Shown one piece after another: positions 23,078-33,300 of a DNA stretch of 64,000 bases. Below the pieces are notes generated by a model. It did no database searches and was not told the origin of the DNA. It saw only the letters and a program-made list of their open reading frames with translations. Position 1 is the stretch's first letter, and each line of letters starts with the position of its first letter. The DNA comes from JACRPZ01 sp040758255 (GTDB lineage Bacteria > Nitrospirota > Thermodesulfovibrionia > UBA6902). The DNA lies in contig JBFLVX010000001.1 in NCBI GenBank assembly GCA_040758255.1, positions 1 to 64,000 on the forward strand, read 5' to 3'. The translations under genes and the position numbers were made by a program.

Positions 23078-26000
23078 TTATACCGCCCGCACTTCCCCAA
23101 TATGCGTAAAGACTATGAACGACTTAACCGCGTTTGTATTGAATATCTTACTCACCGCTTTTTTGTAAATATCAAGCTGGAATGAATGTTCTTTCACAAG
23201 TTCTTTCATCTCATCATCCGCAACGGGAAATGTCTTGTAATCATAAATATTGTAAGCATCGCCCTCTTTTATTATCCTGTCTATTCTTCCCCTGTAAACA
23301 GCGGTCCCTGATTCAAGAACAAAAGGTACTTCGGCAAATGAATCTTTCACAGGTTGAATGATGCCCTGCCATATACCTTTCTCTTTAAGAAGCGCGACGG
23401 TCTTTTTTATCTCGGTAATTCCGTCTTCAGACTCGGACTCATTCATTCCTCTGGATATGAAGAGCCTTGCCGCCATTTCCGCTATACCGTCATCTGTTAT
23501 ATCACCTTTGGATATCTTCTCAAATATCTCGTGCAGTATCTCTCCCGGAACTGCCGTCTTCATGCCCTGACCCTTTATCAAAATACCGCCGGTGACGGTC
23601 TTCCATTCTTTCTCTGCTCTCACAGGCGTTGGTATGAAATCCGCACGAGGAGGTCTTTTCTTTTTTCCGGCAGAAGCTGCAACCGGCGGGGCTATTATTC
23701 CGGCTCCGTCAACAATTGAGAGCCCCGGAATATCTTCTTTAACACTGTAACCGTCATCAATCTTCTCAAGCACTACGCCCTCTTTCAGATAGCTGAGAAA
23801 GCTCTTTCCCCGCTCTTTCCATGTAGTGATAAGAAAGAGCGCCTCTTCAGCCCTTGTAACGGCAACATAAAAGAGCCTCTTCTGCTCCTCCTCTTCTTTC
23901 ATCAGATGGAGCTGGAAGTCCTCATCCCCTCTCCTCAACGCAGCATCAGTTACAGACTTAAAGAAGAACTTCCCCTCTTTTTCATACACAAGGTTCTCAT
24001 TATTTCTTAAGGTGAATTGGTCTTCGATCGCCGGAAGAAAGACAACCGGGAACTCCAGTCCTTTTGCCGTATGTATCGTCAGTATCTTTACCGCATTCAT
24101 GCCTTCAGCATTCACATTCGCCTTCGCCTCTTCTTCCCGGCTTATCGTCCTCTCAAGGAACGCCCTGATCTTTATAAGCGGCCTTCCGCCTGACTCTGTC
24201 TCTTCCATGATCCTGATGAACTTCTTTATATTCGCGCGCTGCTGCGGCTCGTAATAATAACGCCATGCGCCTGTCTCAACGAGAACACGCTCTATCAGCT
24301 CGGCAAGCGGTGTCTCTTTGATCACCAAGAACCATTTGTCAAGAAGCGATACCGTTCTTTCTACGCTACTTTCTTGCGCACAAATGCCATGCAATTTTGA
24401 AAACAAGCTATCGCCTTCTTCCCCCGCAGCCTTCAGCACAACATCTTCATCAAGCAGAAATAACGGGCTTTTAAGCAGAACATAGAGGCTGTAATCATCC
24501 TTTGTATTTGAGAGAAAATATACCAACGCCCGGAGTACCGCAACCTCAGGCTCCTGATAAAAGCCGATCCCCTTTACCGCGATAAATGGGATGCCATGCC
24601 TGATCAGCGCCTCCTCATATTTTTTCAGATGCGTTCTTTTTCTAAGGAGTATGGCGATGTCAGCATGCATGCATTCTCTCTGAATCCCGGTCTTTCTCTC
24701 TGTGATGCGTAGGCTGCCGACAAGCCCCTTTATCTTCTTTGCGATTACATCAGCCTCTCTCTCCCTCTGAAGCGATATGCCCTCATCCTCATCTTCAAGC
24801 ATTATCAGCTCTACAATCCCTCTGCCTGTCAGGTTCTTTCTATTCGCTTCGAACTCGCCGTATCCGGTCATCCACGCTGGCGCGGCGTCATCAGCGGACA
24901 TTATCTTTGAGAATACGGCATTTGTAAATTCTATTATCGCAGGCGCGCTACGGTAGTTCTCCTTCACCTCTTCATAATAAAACTCATCTCCAAGCCACTC
25001 CGAGAGCTTCTCCTTTGCCCTGCGGAATATCTCGACATTCGCGCCCCTGAAGTAATATATGGACTGTTTTCTGTCGCCTACGAGGAATACCGTCGGCCTT
25101 ATCCCCTCGTCCCTCTTTGCGCCCAAGCCTGAGCGCCACTCCTCAGTAAGCCTGTCTATCACAGCCCACTGGAAATTATTCGTATCCTGAAATTCATCCA
25201 CGAGAATATGGTCTGTCTTCTCGTCAAACGCGTAAAGGATGTTCGCCCACTCAGGCTCTTCAGTGAGCATGCGATACGCAATGTATTCAAGATCGCTGAA
25301 GTCAAGAAGCGCTCTGGAGCTCTTTAGAAACTCATGCCTCTTAAGGCAGCTTTTGAATATCTCCCTTATCCTCAGCGCCCTGTTTGCGTACTCCTCAAGT
25401 TTTTTCTCTCTCCAGAAGTCGTGCATCTTCACTGCCCACTCTTTATATTCAGCTATTCCGCTCAGTCCTTTCGGAGTTTTTTTGCGCGGCTCTTTATCCT
25501 TTGTAAGAAAGTGATCTTCAAAACCAGCCGTCTTTTCAGTTTCTCTCTCATTGAAATAATCACGGTAGCCGTCAATCGCTTCTTCCGCGCCCTCCCATGA
25601 GAGTAGTTCATCGAGCAATTGCGGCGTGTCAGTTGACTCATGCACCGGGACAACCGCTTCAAGAGAGAAGGGCCTCTTCTCATAAAGGTAATTGACCGTG
25701 TCGCTGAGGCTTGCGAGCCCCCTGAAACCTTTCTCTCCAATGGTCTGAAGAAATAGCTCATGATTACCGTCTCCTGATCCTGCCTCCATAAGGAGTTCGT
25801 ATATTATCTCCTCCCACATTATCCTTGAGTCGATCGCATTCTCAACCCTGTAATTTGCGTCTATCCCTGCCTCAAATGAGAAACGCCTCAAAAGCGTTCC
25901 GCAGAAAGAATGAATGGTCGAGACTCGCATTAGCGGCATCTTCTCAATCAAGGAATCAAAAAGGCGGCTGTCCTCTGCCTTCAGTATCGTCAGGATCCTC

Positions 26001-26167
26001 TGCTTCATCTCAGCCGCGGCCTTATCAGTGAATGTGACAGCGAGGATCCTCTCAACACCTGCCCCGCTCTTTAATAGCGCGATATATCTTCTTGCGAGCT
26101 TCTCGGTCTTGCCCGAGCCTGCCGGCGATGAGATGATAACGCTCTTGTCAGTATTGAGGTAACTCAT
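23078..26167 (-). CDS. addA: AddA-like UvrD-family helicase/exonuclease
   Basis: The 1029-aa protein begins with the UvrD/AddA Walker A region SVIISSPAGSGKTEKLARRY. It contains helicase motifs Ia (LAVTFTDKAAAEMKQRI), II (LVDEFQDTNNFQW), III (VGDRKQSIYYFRGANV) and VI (FYVAVTRAEEALFLI). A C-terminal PD-(D/E)XK nuclease has YRGRIDRI ... YNIYDYKTF. AddA with AddB forms the RecBCD-like enzyme that resects double-strand breaks for RecA loading. At 1029 residues it is a little shorter than the usual 1150-1250. It starts three bases after addB, so the two are one operon and complex. Confidence 0.9.
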   Translation of the reverse strand: MSYLNTDKSVIISSPAGSGKTEKLARRYIALLKSGAGVERILAVTFTDKAAAEMKQRILTILKAEDSRLFDSLIEKMPLMRVSTIHSFCGTLLRRFSFEAGIDANYRVENAIDSRIMWEEIIYELLMEAGSGDGNHELFLQTIGEKGFRGLASLSDTVNYLYEKRPFSLEAVVPVHESTDTPQLLDELLSWEGAEEAIDGYRDYFNERETEKTAGFEDHFLTKDKEPRKKTPKGLSGIAEYKEWAVKMHDFWREKKLEEYANRALRIREIFKSCLKRHEFLKSSRALLDFSDLEYIAYRMLTEEPEWANILYAFDEKTDHILVDEFQDTNNFQWAVIDRLTEEWRSGLGAKRDEGIRPTVFLVGDRKQSIYYFRGANVEIFRRAKEKLSEWLGDEFYYEEVKENYRSAPAIIEFTNAVFSKIMSADDAAPAWMTGYGEFEANRKNLTGRGIVELIMLEDEDEGISLQREREADVIAKKIKGLVGSLRITERKTGIQRECMHADIAILLRKRTHLKKYEEALIRHGIPFIAVKGIGFYQEPEVAVLRALVYFLSNTKDDYSLYVLLKSPLFLLDEDVVLKAAGEEGDSLFSKLHGICAQESSVERTVSLLDKWFLVIKETPLAELIERVLVETGAWRYYYEPQQRANIKKFIRIMEETESGGRPLIKIRAFLERTISREEEAKANVNAEGMNAVKILTIHTAKGLEFPVVFLPAIEDQFTLRNNENLVYEKEGKFFFKSVTDAALRRGDEDFQLHLMKEEEEQKRLFYVAVTRAEEALFLITTWKERGKSFLSYLKEGVVLEKIDDGYSVKEDIPGLSIVDGAGIIAPPVAASAGKKKRPPRADFIPTPVRAEKEWKTVTGGILIKGQGMKTAVPGEILHEIFEKISKGDITDDGIAEMAARLFISRGMNESESEDGITEIKKTVALLKEKGIWQGIIQPVKDSFAEVPFVLESGTAVYRGRIDRIIKEGDAYNIYDYKTFPVADDEMKELVKEHSFQLDIYKKAVSKIFNTNAVKSFIVFTHIGEVRAV

Positions 26168-26170
26168 GGT

Positions 26171-28807
26171 TTACTTCGCACCTCCGCATAACGGGCGGTG
26201 ATAACAGTATCCGCACTCTTGAGCATCATGCGGCTCTGGAGGAAATATGCCTCTTCTGATATTGCCGACGATCTCCTCCGCCTTTATGAGCGCGGCTTCG
26301 GTATATTCCGCCATCTCACCCTTTGCAGGATACCAGGTGATACGGCCGTCTCTTAAAGAATAGACGCCTGCTCTTTCAACAATGTCAGGGTTCTCCTTCT
26401 GCCACATGGATACATAAAGAGGAAGCTGAAGGCTCTCCTTATCAGGATTGCCAGTCTTGTAATCAATTATCCGCACCTGACCCCTTTTTATATCAATCCT
26501 GTCTATCTTGCCTTTAAGCTTCATACTGCCTATCTCGACGGCAACTTTCTTCTCAATGTGAAGAGGCGTGAAGCCGTCAGCCCTCATATCTTTTTCACGC
26601 GCCTTGAGTTCAGGAAGGAGCCTCCTGAAGATATCATGCGCAACCTTTGACCAGAAGTCCCCCACCGGGAACCTCTTGAGCGCAAGCGCAAGCCCATCAA
26701 AGAGCCGCTTATCCATATCGTCAATATCAATATCACCTTCTTTGAAGAGATGCTCCATAGTCTTGTGCGCGAGGCTTCCCCAGAGCCTTGCCTCGACCTC
26801 AAACTTCGGCGGTTCCTCAGCAATTATCTTCAATACCTTCTCAATGTAAAACCTCTGAGGGCATCTCCTGTATGAGTCAATATCGGTTACGCTTATGTAG
26901 CCATTAAAGTAAGAGCCAGCGTCTATCTTCTCTCCCGAAGATACTCTTAAGCCGGCCCCATGATTTCCGCGCATTCCCTCCATGATATGGATCTCTTCTT
27001 CTGAAAATATATTCAAAGGAACAGAAGGTATCTCTGAATCCCAGTCAAGAAACGGCGAGGCGAGAAGCAGGTTATCTCCTTCAGCGGAAGGGCAGGAGAT
27101 GTAAGGCTCTATCCTGCAGGAATGAAGTATCATATTGAAATAACGCTTCTGCCTGCTGATGTAGTATTCAAGATGCGGGAGCCCGAGTTCCTTCTTCACC
27201 TTCTCAGGCAGTATCGGGTCAATGACAGGCCTTGAAGGGAGGTCTCCCTCGACCGCCCCGCCGAAGAAGAGCGCTTCAGACTCAACTCCAGCGGCGAGTT
27301 CAAACGGTATGAAGCGGACTCCGCCGTCTCTTTTCGAGAACGCCTTCGTGTCCCTTAATAGATTTCTGAGAAGAGCGACAGGCTGGCTTTCAAAGTTCGG
27401 GGTCTGGCCGCAGATCTTATGAAACTGCCTGAGTTCATCGAACTGCGCCTCTATCATATCCGTGATCTCTGTATGAGCAGGGCTGTCAGAGAAGCCGAGC
27501 TTATTCAGAGCCTCTTCAAGCGCGTCAAGAAATCCTGGCAGCGTCTTCTTTCTCTTCACATTCTCAATAAGGCTGATAATATCTCTTATACCATTCTGAA
27601 TATCTTCTATCCTTGCTCTTTCTTCTTCCGTAACCTTCTCTGTCATGGAGTTAAGCAGAGTCTCCTTTAATGAAAGCCATGACTTCTTACCCTTGATAAT
27701 GCCTGCCCTGTATGAATAGGCGACTGCCCGCTCTTTTATAAGCGGATTGATTTCGGGGAATGATGGCGAGGTGAGGAGCGCGAGGAAGTCATAGGACGGA
27801 TAATCCTCCTCAATGCACGTCAGCAGGCTCTCAACCGCTATAACCGGGCTTGTGCATGATATATCCTGTTCTTCGATGCTCAGCGGGATACCGTGTTTCG
27901 CAAATACCCTCTTTACAATGGGAGCGTATTTCCTTATCTCAGGGAATGAAACAACGATATTCCACGGATCTGTTCCTTCAAGGATCATCGCCTTTGAAGC
28001 CTTTGCTATTGATTCAATCTCTTCCTCAATCGAAGAATAAGAGGAATATGAAGAATTTTCCCTGCTGAATTTTGAGTCGAGTTTTACGGTAGAGAAATCT
28101 TTATTGTCAGAGAAAGATTTATATATGCCGCTGCTGCTTTCAGCAAGCAAAAAAGCCTTTTCCGCTTTTTCCATAAGCGCAATAATCATCTCAAGCTCAA
28201 GCGGAGTAGGGTCAAAAAAGCCGTCAATCACAACAACGGGCATCTCCTTTGATTCCTTTATTATAGGCATGCTCATCTTAAGGGCTTCTTCGGAATCGGC
28301 AAGCCCTCTCTTTTCAATCCAGTCTTCGTATTTGATAAGGCTCTCTATCGCGTCACCTGCTCTCTTAGCCGCCTTCTCCTCAAATATCAATGAGACCGTC
28401 TGGTTCCTTATCTCAGAAAGTTCTTTCCCCGGCATATAGTGTTTCAGCTTTCTCAGGAGGTCGGATAAAAGCCGCGTGTAGCCCGCGTTCTTCTCAGAGA
28501 GTATCTCTGCGATGAGAAGCGGCCTTATACGTTCGGAGATGATTTCGACTTCTGCCTTCTCTGAGAAGATGCGCTCTGCAAATTGTCTTAACGCAGCGGC
28601 CTGAAACGGGATATACGCTGGCCTCTTCAGATAATCATGAAAATCCCTTTCAGCCTCTGTGACGATAAAGCTGTTCGGGCAGATGTAAAGAACAGAGGAG
28701 AAATCATTTTCAGGACAGAGCGAAAGAAGTTCGCGAAAGATGTTATCTCTTTTCTTTCTCGCACCGGGCTGAGCTATGAAGAGGGTTCCATTTTGCATAC
28801 ATGACAT
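26171..28807 (-). CDS. addB: AddB-like helicase/nuclease with degenerate Walker A and Fe-S staple
   Basis: The 878-aa protein is the AddB partner. The C-terminal PD-(D/E)XK nuclease has KGKIDRIDIKRG followed by VRIIDYKTGNPDK, then QLPLYVSMW. The four cysteines of the iron-sulfur staple are one in RRCPQRFYIEKVL and three near the end (CGYCYHRPLCGG). At the N-terminus, where AddB carries a Walker A loop, the sequence reads IAQPGARKKRDNI without GK(S/T). The ATPase site therefore appears dead and motor activity would rest on AddA. This is also described for some AddB/RecC-like partners. It is shorter than Bacillus AddB (about 1160). Confidence 0.82.
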   Translation of the reverse strand: MSCMQNGTLFIAQPGARKKRDNIFRELLSLCPENDFSSVLYICPNSFIVTEAERDFHDYLKRPAYIPFQAAALRQFAERIFSEKAEVEIISERIRPLLIAEILSEKNAGYTRLLSDLLRKLKHYMPGKELSEIRNQTVSLIFEEKAAKRAGDAIESLIKYEDWIEKRGLADSEEALKMSMPIIKESKEMPVVVIDGFFDPTPLELEMIIALMEKAEKAFLLAESSSGIYKSFSDNKDFSTVKLDSKFSRENSSYSSYSSIEEEIESIAKASKAMILEGTDPWNIVVSFPEIRKYAPIVKRVFAKHGIPLSIEEQDISCTSPVIAVESLLTCIEEDYPSYDFLALLTSPSFPEINPLIKERAVAYSYRAGIIKGKKSWLSLKETLLNSMTEKVTEEERARIEDIQNGIRDIISLIENVKRKKTLPGFLDALEEALNKLGFSDSPAHTEITDMIEAQFDELRQFHKICGQTPNFESQPVALLRNLLRDTKAFSKRDGGVRFIPFELAAGVESEALFFGGAVEGDLPSRPVIDPILPEKVKKELGLPHLEYYISRQKRYFNMILHSCRIEPYISCPSAEGDNLLLASPFLDWDSEIPSVPLNIFSEEEIHIMEGMRGNHGAGLRVSSGEKIDAGSYFNGYISVTDIDSYRRCPQRFYIEKVLKIIAEEPPKFEVEARLWGSLAHKTMEHLFKEGDIDIDDMDKRLFDGLALALKRFPVGDFWSKVAHDIFRRLLPELKAREKDMRADGFTPLHIEKKVAVEIGSMKLKGKIDRIDIKRGQVRIIDYKTGNPDKESLQLPLYVSMWQKENPDIVERAGVYSLRDGRITWYPAKGEMAEYTEAALIKAEEIVGNIRRGIFPPEPHDAQECGYCYHRPLCGGAK

Positions 28808-28843
28808 TCTGGCATATTTTATAAGTTTTTCAGAGGGCTTCTT

Positions 28844-29503
28844 TTACCTCATCAAATCCCTGAAGTCGGATATGGTCGTAAACTCCCTTGATTCCTTAGG
28901 CGCTGTCTTTGAGTTTGCCGTTGCCTTGAAGAGAAGGTGCTTTATTCCGTACTCCCTGGCTGTCTTCAGGACATCTTCAGTGTCGTCTATGAATAGAGAA
29001 TGCTCTTTATCAAAGCCGAGTTTCTCTGCGGCCTTATGCCAGAACTCAAGATACTCTTTTGGATATCCGACATCAAAGGAGCAGAGCACGGAATCAAAGT
29101 ACTTTCCTATCTCAGTCTTTTTGAACTTTATCTTTACGGTCTTTGAATGGGCGTTGGTTAAAAGGAATATCTTCTTTTTCTGCTCCCTCATCATCTTCAA
29201 AAAATCTGTCACATGGGGATGCACCTCGATCAGGTGCCTTATCTGTTCTTTAAGCGCCGGGATGTCAAGATGAAGCTCTTTTGACCAGAAATCAATGTCG
29301 CACCAGTTGAGTGTGCGTTCATGCGATTTATATGTTTTGTACAGATACTCCTTTGCCGCGCCGAATGACATGTCATGCTTCTCCGCGTACTTCTCAGGAA
29401 CGAGGTGTGCCCAGAAGTAATCGTCAAAATAGAGATCGAGCAGGGTCCCGTCCATGTCAAGGAGGATGAATTTAATATCTTTTAGAGGTATTCTCTTCGG
29501 CAT
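28844..29503 (-). CDS. HAD-superfamily hydrolase (YjjG/GMP-nucleotidase-like)
   Basis: The 219-aa protein has the HAD motifs: I FILLDMDGTLLDLYFDD (nucleophile and acid Asp), II FLLTNAHSKTVK, III Lys in DVGYPKEYLEFW, and IV LFIDDTEDVLKTA. The alpha-helical cap lies between motifs I and II (WAHLVPEKYAEKHDMSF onward). It resembles the pyrimidine nucleotidase/haloacid dehalogenase-like phosphatases. The physiological phosphate ester is not shown by the sequence. It follows addB at 36 bases on the same strand but is encoded upstream of it, so it may be the first gene of the add operon. Confidence 0.85.
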   Translation of the reverse strand: MPKRIPLKDIKFILLDMDGTLLDLYFDDYFWAHLVPEKYAEKHDMSFGAAKEYLYKTYKSHERTLNWCDIDFWSKELHLDIPALKEQIRHLIEVHPHVTDFLKMMREQKKKIFLLTNAHSKTVKIKFKKTEIGKYFDSVLCSFDVGYPKEYLEFWHKAAEKLGFDKEHSLFIDDTEDVLKTAREYGIKHLLFKATANSKTAPKESREFTTISDFRDLMR

Positions 29504-29623
29504 TTTATCTCTCGCTTTCCAGTGAATTCAGAAGTATTTTAACATTTCCCCGGGCTTATGTTTTGACGGTAAAGCGGCCGCCGCTACTTAAAAATCCGCA
29601 ATTTGTTAGAATACTATTCAGCA

Positions 29624-30307
29624 ATGAAGAAGCTCCTTATCACAGAGAACATCAGGTCGATCATTGAGAAGGGAGAGAGTCTCCTTTCAAGGAAAGATAT
29701 CAAGATATTCACGGCGTTATCAGGCGAAGAATTAATTGAAATTCACCTGATTGAAGATGTGGATCTCATAATCGCAGGCATCGGCTTTAAAACAGGTGGG
29801 GATGATGATGTCTGCCCTTACCTTAAAGGCATTAGAAATGACGACCGCTATAAGAAGGTCTCTATACTGACGATATGCGAAAGCGATAAATCTGCCATTG
29901 AAAAGTCCTATGCCTGCGGAGCGAACACTTTTGTGACTAAACCGGTTGATATCTCCGCCCTGATTATAAAGATAATAAAGCTTATCAATATTGCGGAGAG
30001 GGTTCATCTGAGGGTCATTGTTAATGTCACGGTTGAGGCGGAGGTCAACGGCAGGTCCTTCTATGCCAACTCAGAGAATATCAGCCTCACGGGAATGCTC
30101 TTTGAAACTGATGAAGTTATTGAAAACGGCGCAAACGTAATCTGCAAGTTTCATCTCGGCAAGGATATAATAACCGCAAACGGAAATATTGTGAGGGCTG
30201 AGAGAAGGGATTCAGGCCAATATTTTTACGGCGTGGAATTTACGGAGCTTGACCCGTCAACAAAGGCTAAGATAGAAAACTTCATCAAGTCATCCGCCGG
30301 AAGGTAA
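29624..30307 (+). CDS. PilZ-domain protein with a degenerate receiver
   Basis: The 227-aa protein (ATG 29624, MKKLLITEN; an in-frame TTG at 29603 adds seven poorly supported residues) has an N-terminal CheY-like fold. In it the phospho-acceptor position is Gly (DLIIAGIGFKTGG instead of DLIILD), while the Lys of VTKPVD remains. The C-terminal PilZ domain keeps both c-di-GMP binding motifs: R126-V-H-L-R130 and N152-I-S-L-T-G157. It should bind c-di-GMP but not be phosphorylated in the usual way. It stands alone, divergent from the HAD gene and convergent with the CapB-like gene, and may link c-di-GMP to envelope polymer production. That is inference. Confidence 0.83.
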   Translation: MKKLLITENIRSIIEKGESLLSRKDIKIFTALSGEELIEIHLIEDVDLIIAGIGFKTGGDDDVCPYLKGIRNDDRYKKVSILTICESDKSAIEKSYACGANTFVTKPVDISALIIKIIKLINIAERVHLRVIVNVTVEAEVNGRSFYANSENISLTGMLFETDEVIENGANVICKFHLGKDIITANGNIVRAERRDSGQYFYGVEFTELDPSTKAKIENFIKSSAGR

Positions 30308-30318
30308 AGGTTTTCGGT

Positions 30319-33300
30319 TTAATTTTTACCGCCGGGTTTCCTGATAATAAGGTTCTTTAATTCGGTAAACTGCGCCCAGAACCAGCCGCCTTTCTGGCGC
30401 TTGTTGAGCTCTTTCAGCTCTATTATAGCGCGTTCATGGCTGATCCTCTCGGTTATCATATCTTTATAAATACGATCCGCCTTCTTGCGCCGCTTTACAG
30501 CATCCCCGATATCCAGAAACGCCTCGATCGCGTCAACTATGGTTATTAAGAAGCCTGCTTTGCGCTGGGTCTCCATCTTGGAACGCACCCATGTCATTGC
30601 GCCTTGAAGGTTTGAGAGCACTACAGCCAATTCAGCCTGGGCTTTTTCATTCTGCGCAAGCGGGGCTTTCTTCGCAATTTCAACCTTTTCTCTCACATGA
30701 TCCTCGCAGAGCACCCCGTACTCCTGAAAAACAGAGAGGTCGCTTAGTCCCTCCTCAAACTCCCTTGGGTCATTACTCGGCAATTTTGCGCAATAACTGA
30801 AACACTTCTCCCACGCCTGCCAGCGGTAGACAAAGTCGAGCCCTGTGCCCTTTATATTCTGGATCCCCATTACCCGGTTAAGAAGCCCGGGCGGCGTCTC
30901 CTGAGCTATGATGCTCACGATCTTGTCTCCGGTTGCGTGAAAGTCCCAGATGACAACGATCTTCCTCTCAAACCATCTCCACATCATCTCACGAAATTCT
31001 TTATCAAGCCCTTCTTTTTGAAGTCCTGCGCCGCTTAACCGCTCTGAAAATCCTCTGTATTCTTCATACAGCGATGCATACTCTTTTAAATGCTTAATGA
31101 GATCATCGCTGTATTTATCGAGGCCTTCGGCATCGAGCCTCTCCTTAAGTTTGTCAGGCGCATTCCAGAAGGATGTAATATCAGCCTTCTCATGGTCAAC
31201 CTTAAGCCCCTTCAGCATTTCGCGGAGCCTTTCAATAATCTGCTCTTCAGATACAGGTATCCTCATCCTGCGGGCTGACTGTTTCAGTATCTCATGAGGA
31301 GGCGGGGGTGTCTCGCCTGTATCAGGCCACAGGCTTATCTGTACAATATATTCCTGCCAAGCCTCCTGTATATAGCCCGTAAGTCCCTTAAGGTTTGAGC
31401 CTATCAAAAAATGTCTGTCAGCGTTCGCGTCTTCAACCACTATTTTTGCAAAGAGCCGGGAGCGGGTTACGCGGTCTGCCCGGTTATTGACGACTGTTGA
31501 GAGCCAGACGCCCGGCTCCGCTTCATAGTCATGCTCCTTAAAGCCCATTCTCTGCCAGTTGCTGAGGAAACCGTAGCGTTCGTTTGCGGACATGCCGTTC
31601 ACGAACTCCAGCCTGCGCGATTTAACGGACGCTATGGGGAACGCCTTTAGCACTCCGATATCAGGGATAACCCTGTCAGCCATCTCCTTTATAGCAAAAT
31701 CCTTGTCCATCCCAAGCTCTTCCGCAACCGAAAGCACAAGGGCGATATTGTAAGGATGCTCCTGATAAGGGAAGCGTTCAAGCACCTCAGGAGTCAGCAT
31801 TCCTGCCTCAAGCCAGCCCACGAATTTGATATTGGTCTTTAATTTCTTTGCAGTCTCTATGAGCACAGGCCTCATCTGATCTTCGCTGCACAAAACAGTG
31901 CCTGATTCAGGAATGAAGTTGGCTATGACCTCAGGAATATTTATTCCGGCAGGCCCCTGAAGGTCTTCATGGTCAGGATAGGTGTTCGTGATAGTTGATA
32001 TATCGTCTCGTCCCCATTTGCGTTGGAGTATCTTTACATATGACGGCGTAAGCCCCATGCACTCCCAGAGAAAGACATCAGCCTTAAGCCCTCTCCCAAG
32101 CCGCATCAAATTGAACTGCTCCCATATCGTTGCCTTGTCATAAGGCCTGAAGAGAAACATCTCCTGGGTCTTTTCATAATGGCGCGCGTGAAGGAACATC
32201 GCCTCGCAGCCTGTGGTCTTTGAGACGAGGCTGTAGCCCTGTGAATTTATCAGCGCTGCCTTGAGCCTCTCAACGCCTGACTTCCCGCGCGTTCCCCATC
32301 CTCCAAGCATAAGGGGAAAGCTGTCACGTATCCTGCGTATCATTCTGCTCTGTAAAAGAATGCTAAGCACAAACGCCAGTATTATGATTCCGGTAAAGAT
32401 GCCGAGTTCATATAGCGAGTTTTTATATACAGAGAAGAAATAATCCTTCATGTCCGCCCATGTGTTCGGATCAATAAAGGCCAGCAAAGGGAAGAAGCGC
32501 TTAACAGAAGGGTCAGGAGAGGTTTTTACATTATCAGCCTCATGCTCTGAATGTCTTATTGTAAAACCAAGATCCGTGAGCGCACGTATATATGTTGACG
32601 GACTGCTCTGGCTCCCTTCCTGCCAGTTTCGGAGGCGCGCATAATGAGGGAAATTCCATGTCAGCTTCATATAGGCAAGCAGCCTCCTGGAGATTAATTT
32701 CGGCGGCGCAATCTCAGTGACGCCCTCGCTTGTAAATATCTTTACCGTACCGGATGATAGCCCGTACCTCAGGCTTGATACCGCCTCATCCGCAAGCGGA
32801 ATATACGGCCTCCATCCTGATTCATAAGGCATGAATAGAGGCTCTCCCGGGACCTTTGTCTCTGTCAGTTCCGCCATAATTGAGGACGGGACATGTATGT
32901 TGCCTGTGAATATTCTGCCTATTGTGTGGCTGAATGCCTGCCTCTTGTCAGGAGAGGGATGCCGGAACTCATGCAGGAACCTCCATAGCCTGAAATTAAA
33001 GAAGTTGCCTCTCGCAATATACTTTCCGAATATGCCCTGCCCAATCTGGCAGCCGTAATCTTCCTGGCACAGGACAGAGAGCGTCCTTGCAATTGTCTCA
33101 ATTTTAAAGTTTGAAAAAAGCGTGATGGGAAGGCGTCTCTGCTTTCCGGGCTTTATCTCCGCTATTTCCTTGAGCAGTATCTCCTTAACCATTCTCGCTT
33201 CACGGTTATATTCCGCCCATATCTGCTCCCTTGCCAGAGCCGCCCATCGCCTTACCGCAAGACTCTCTGCGTTAGTATGCAAGTGCTCTATTTCCGAAAG

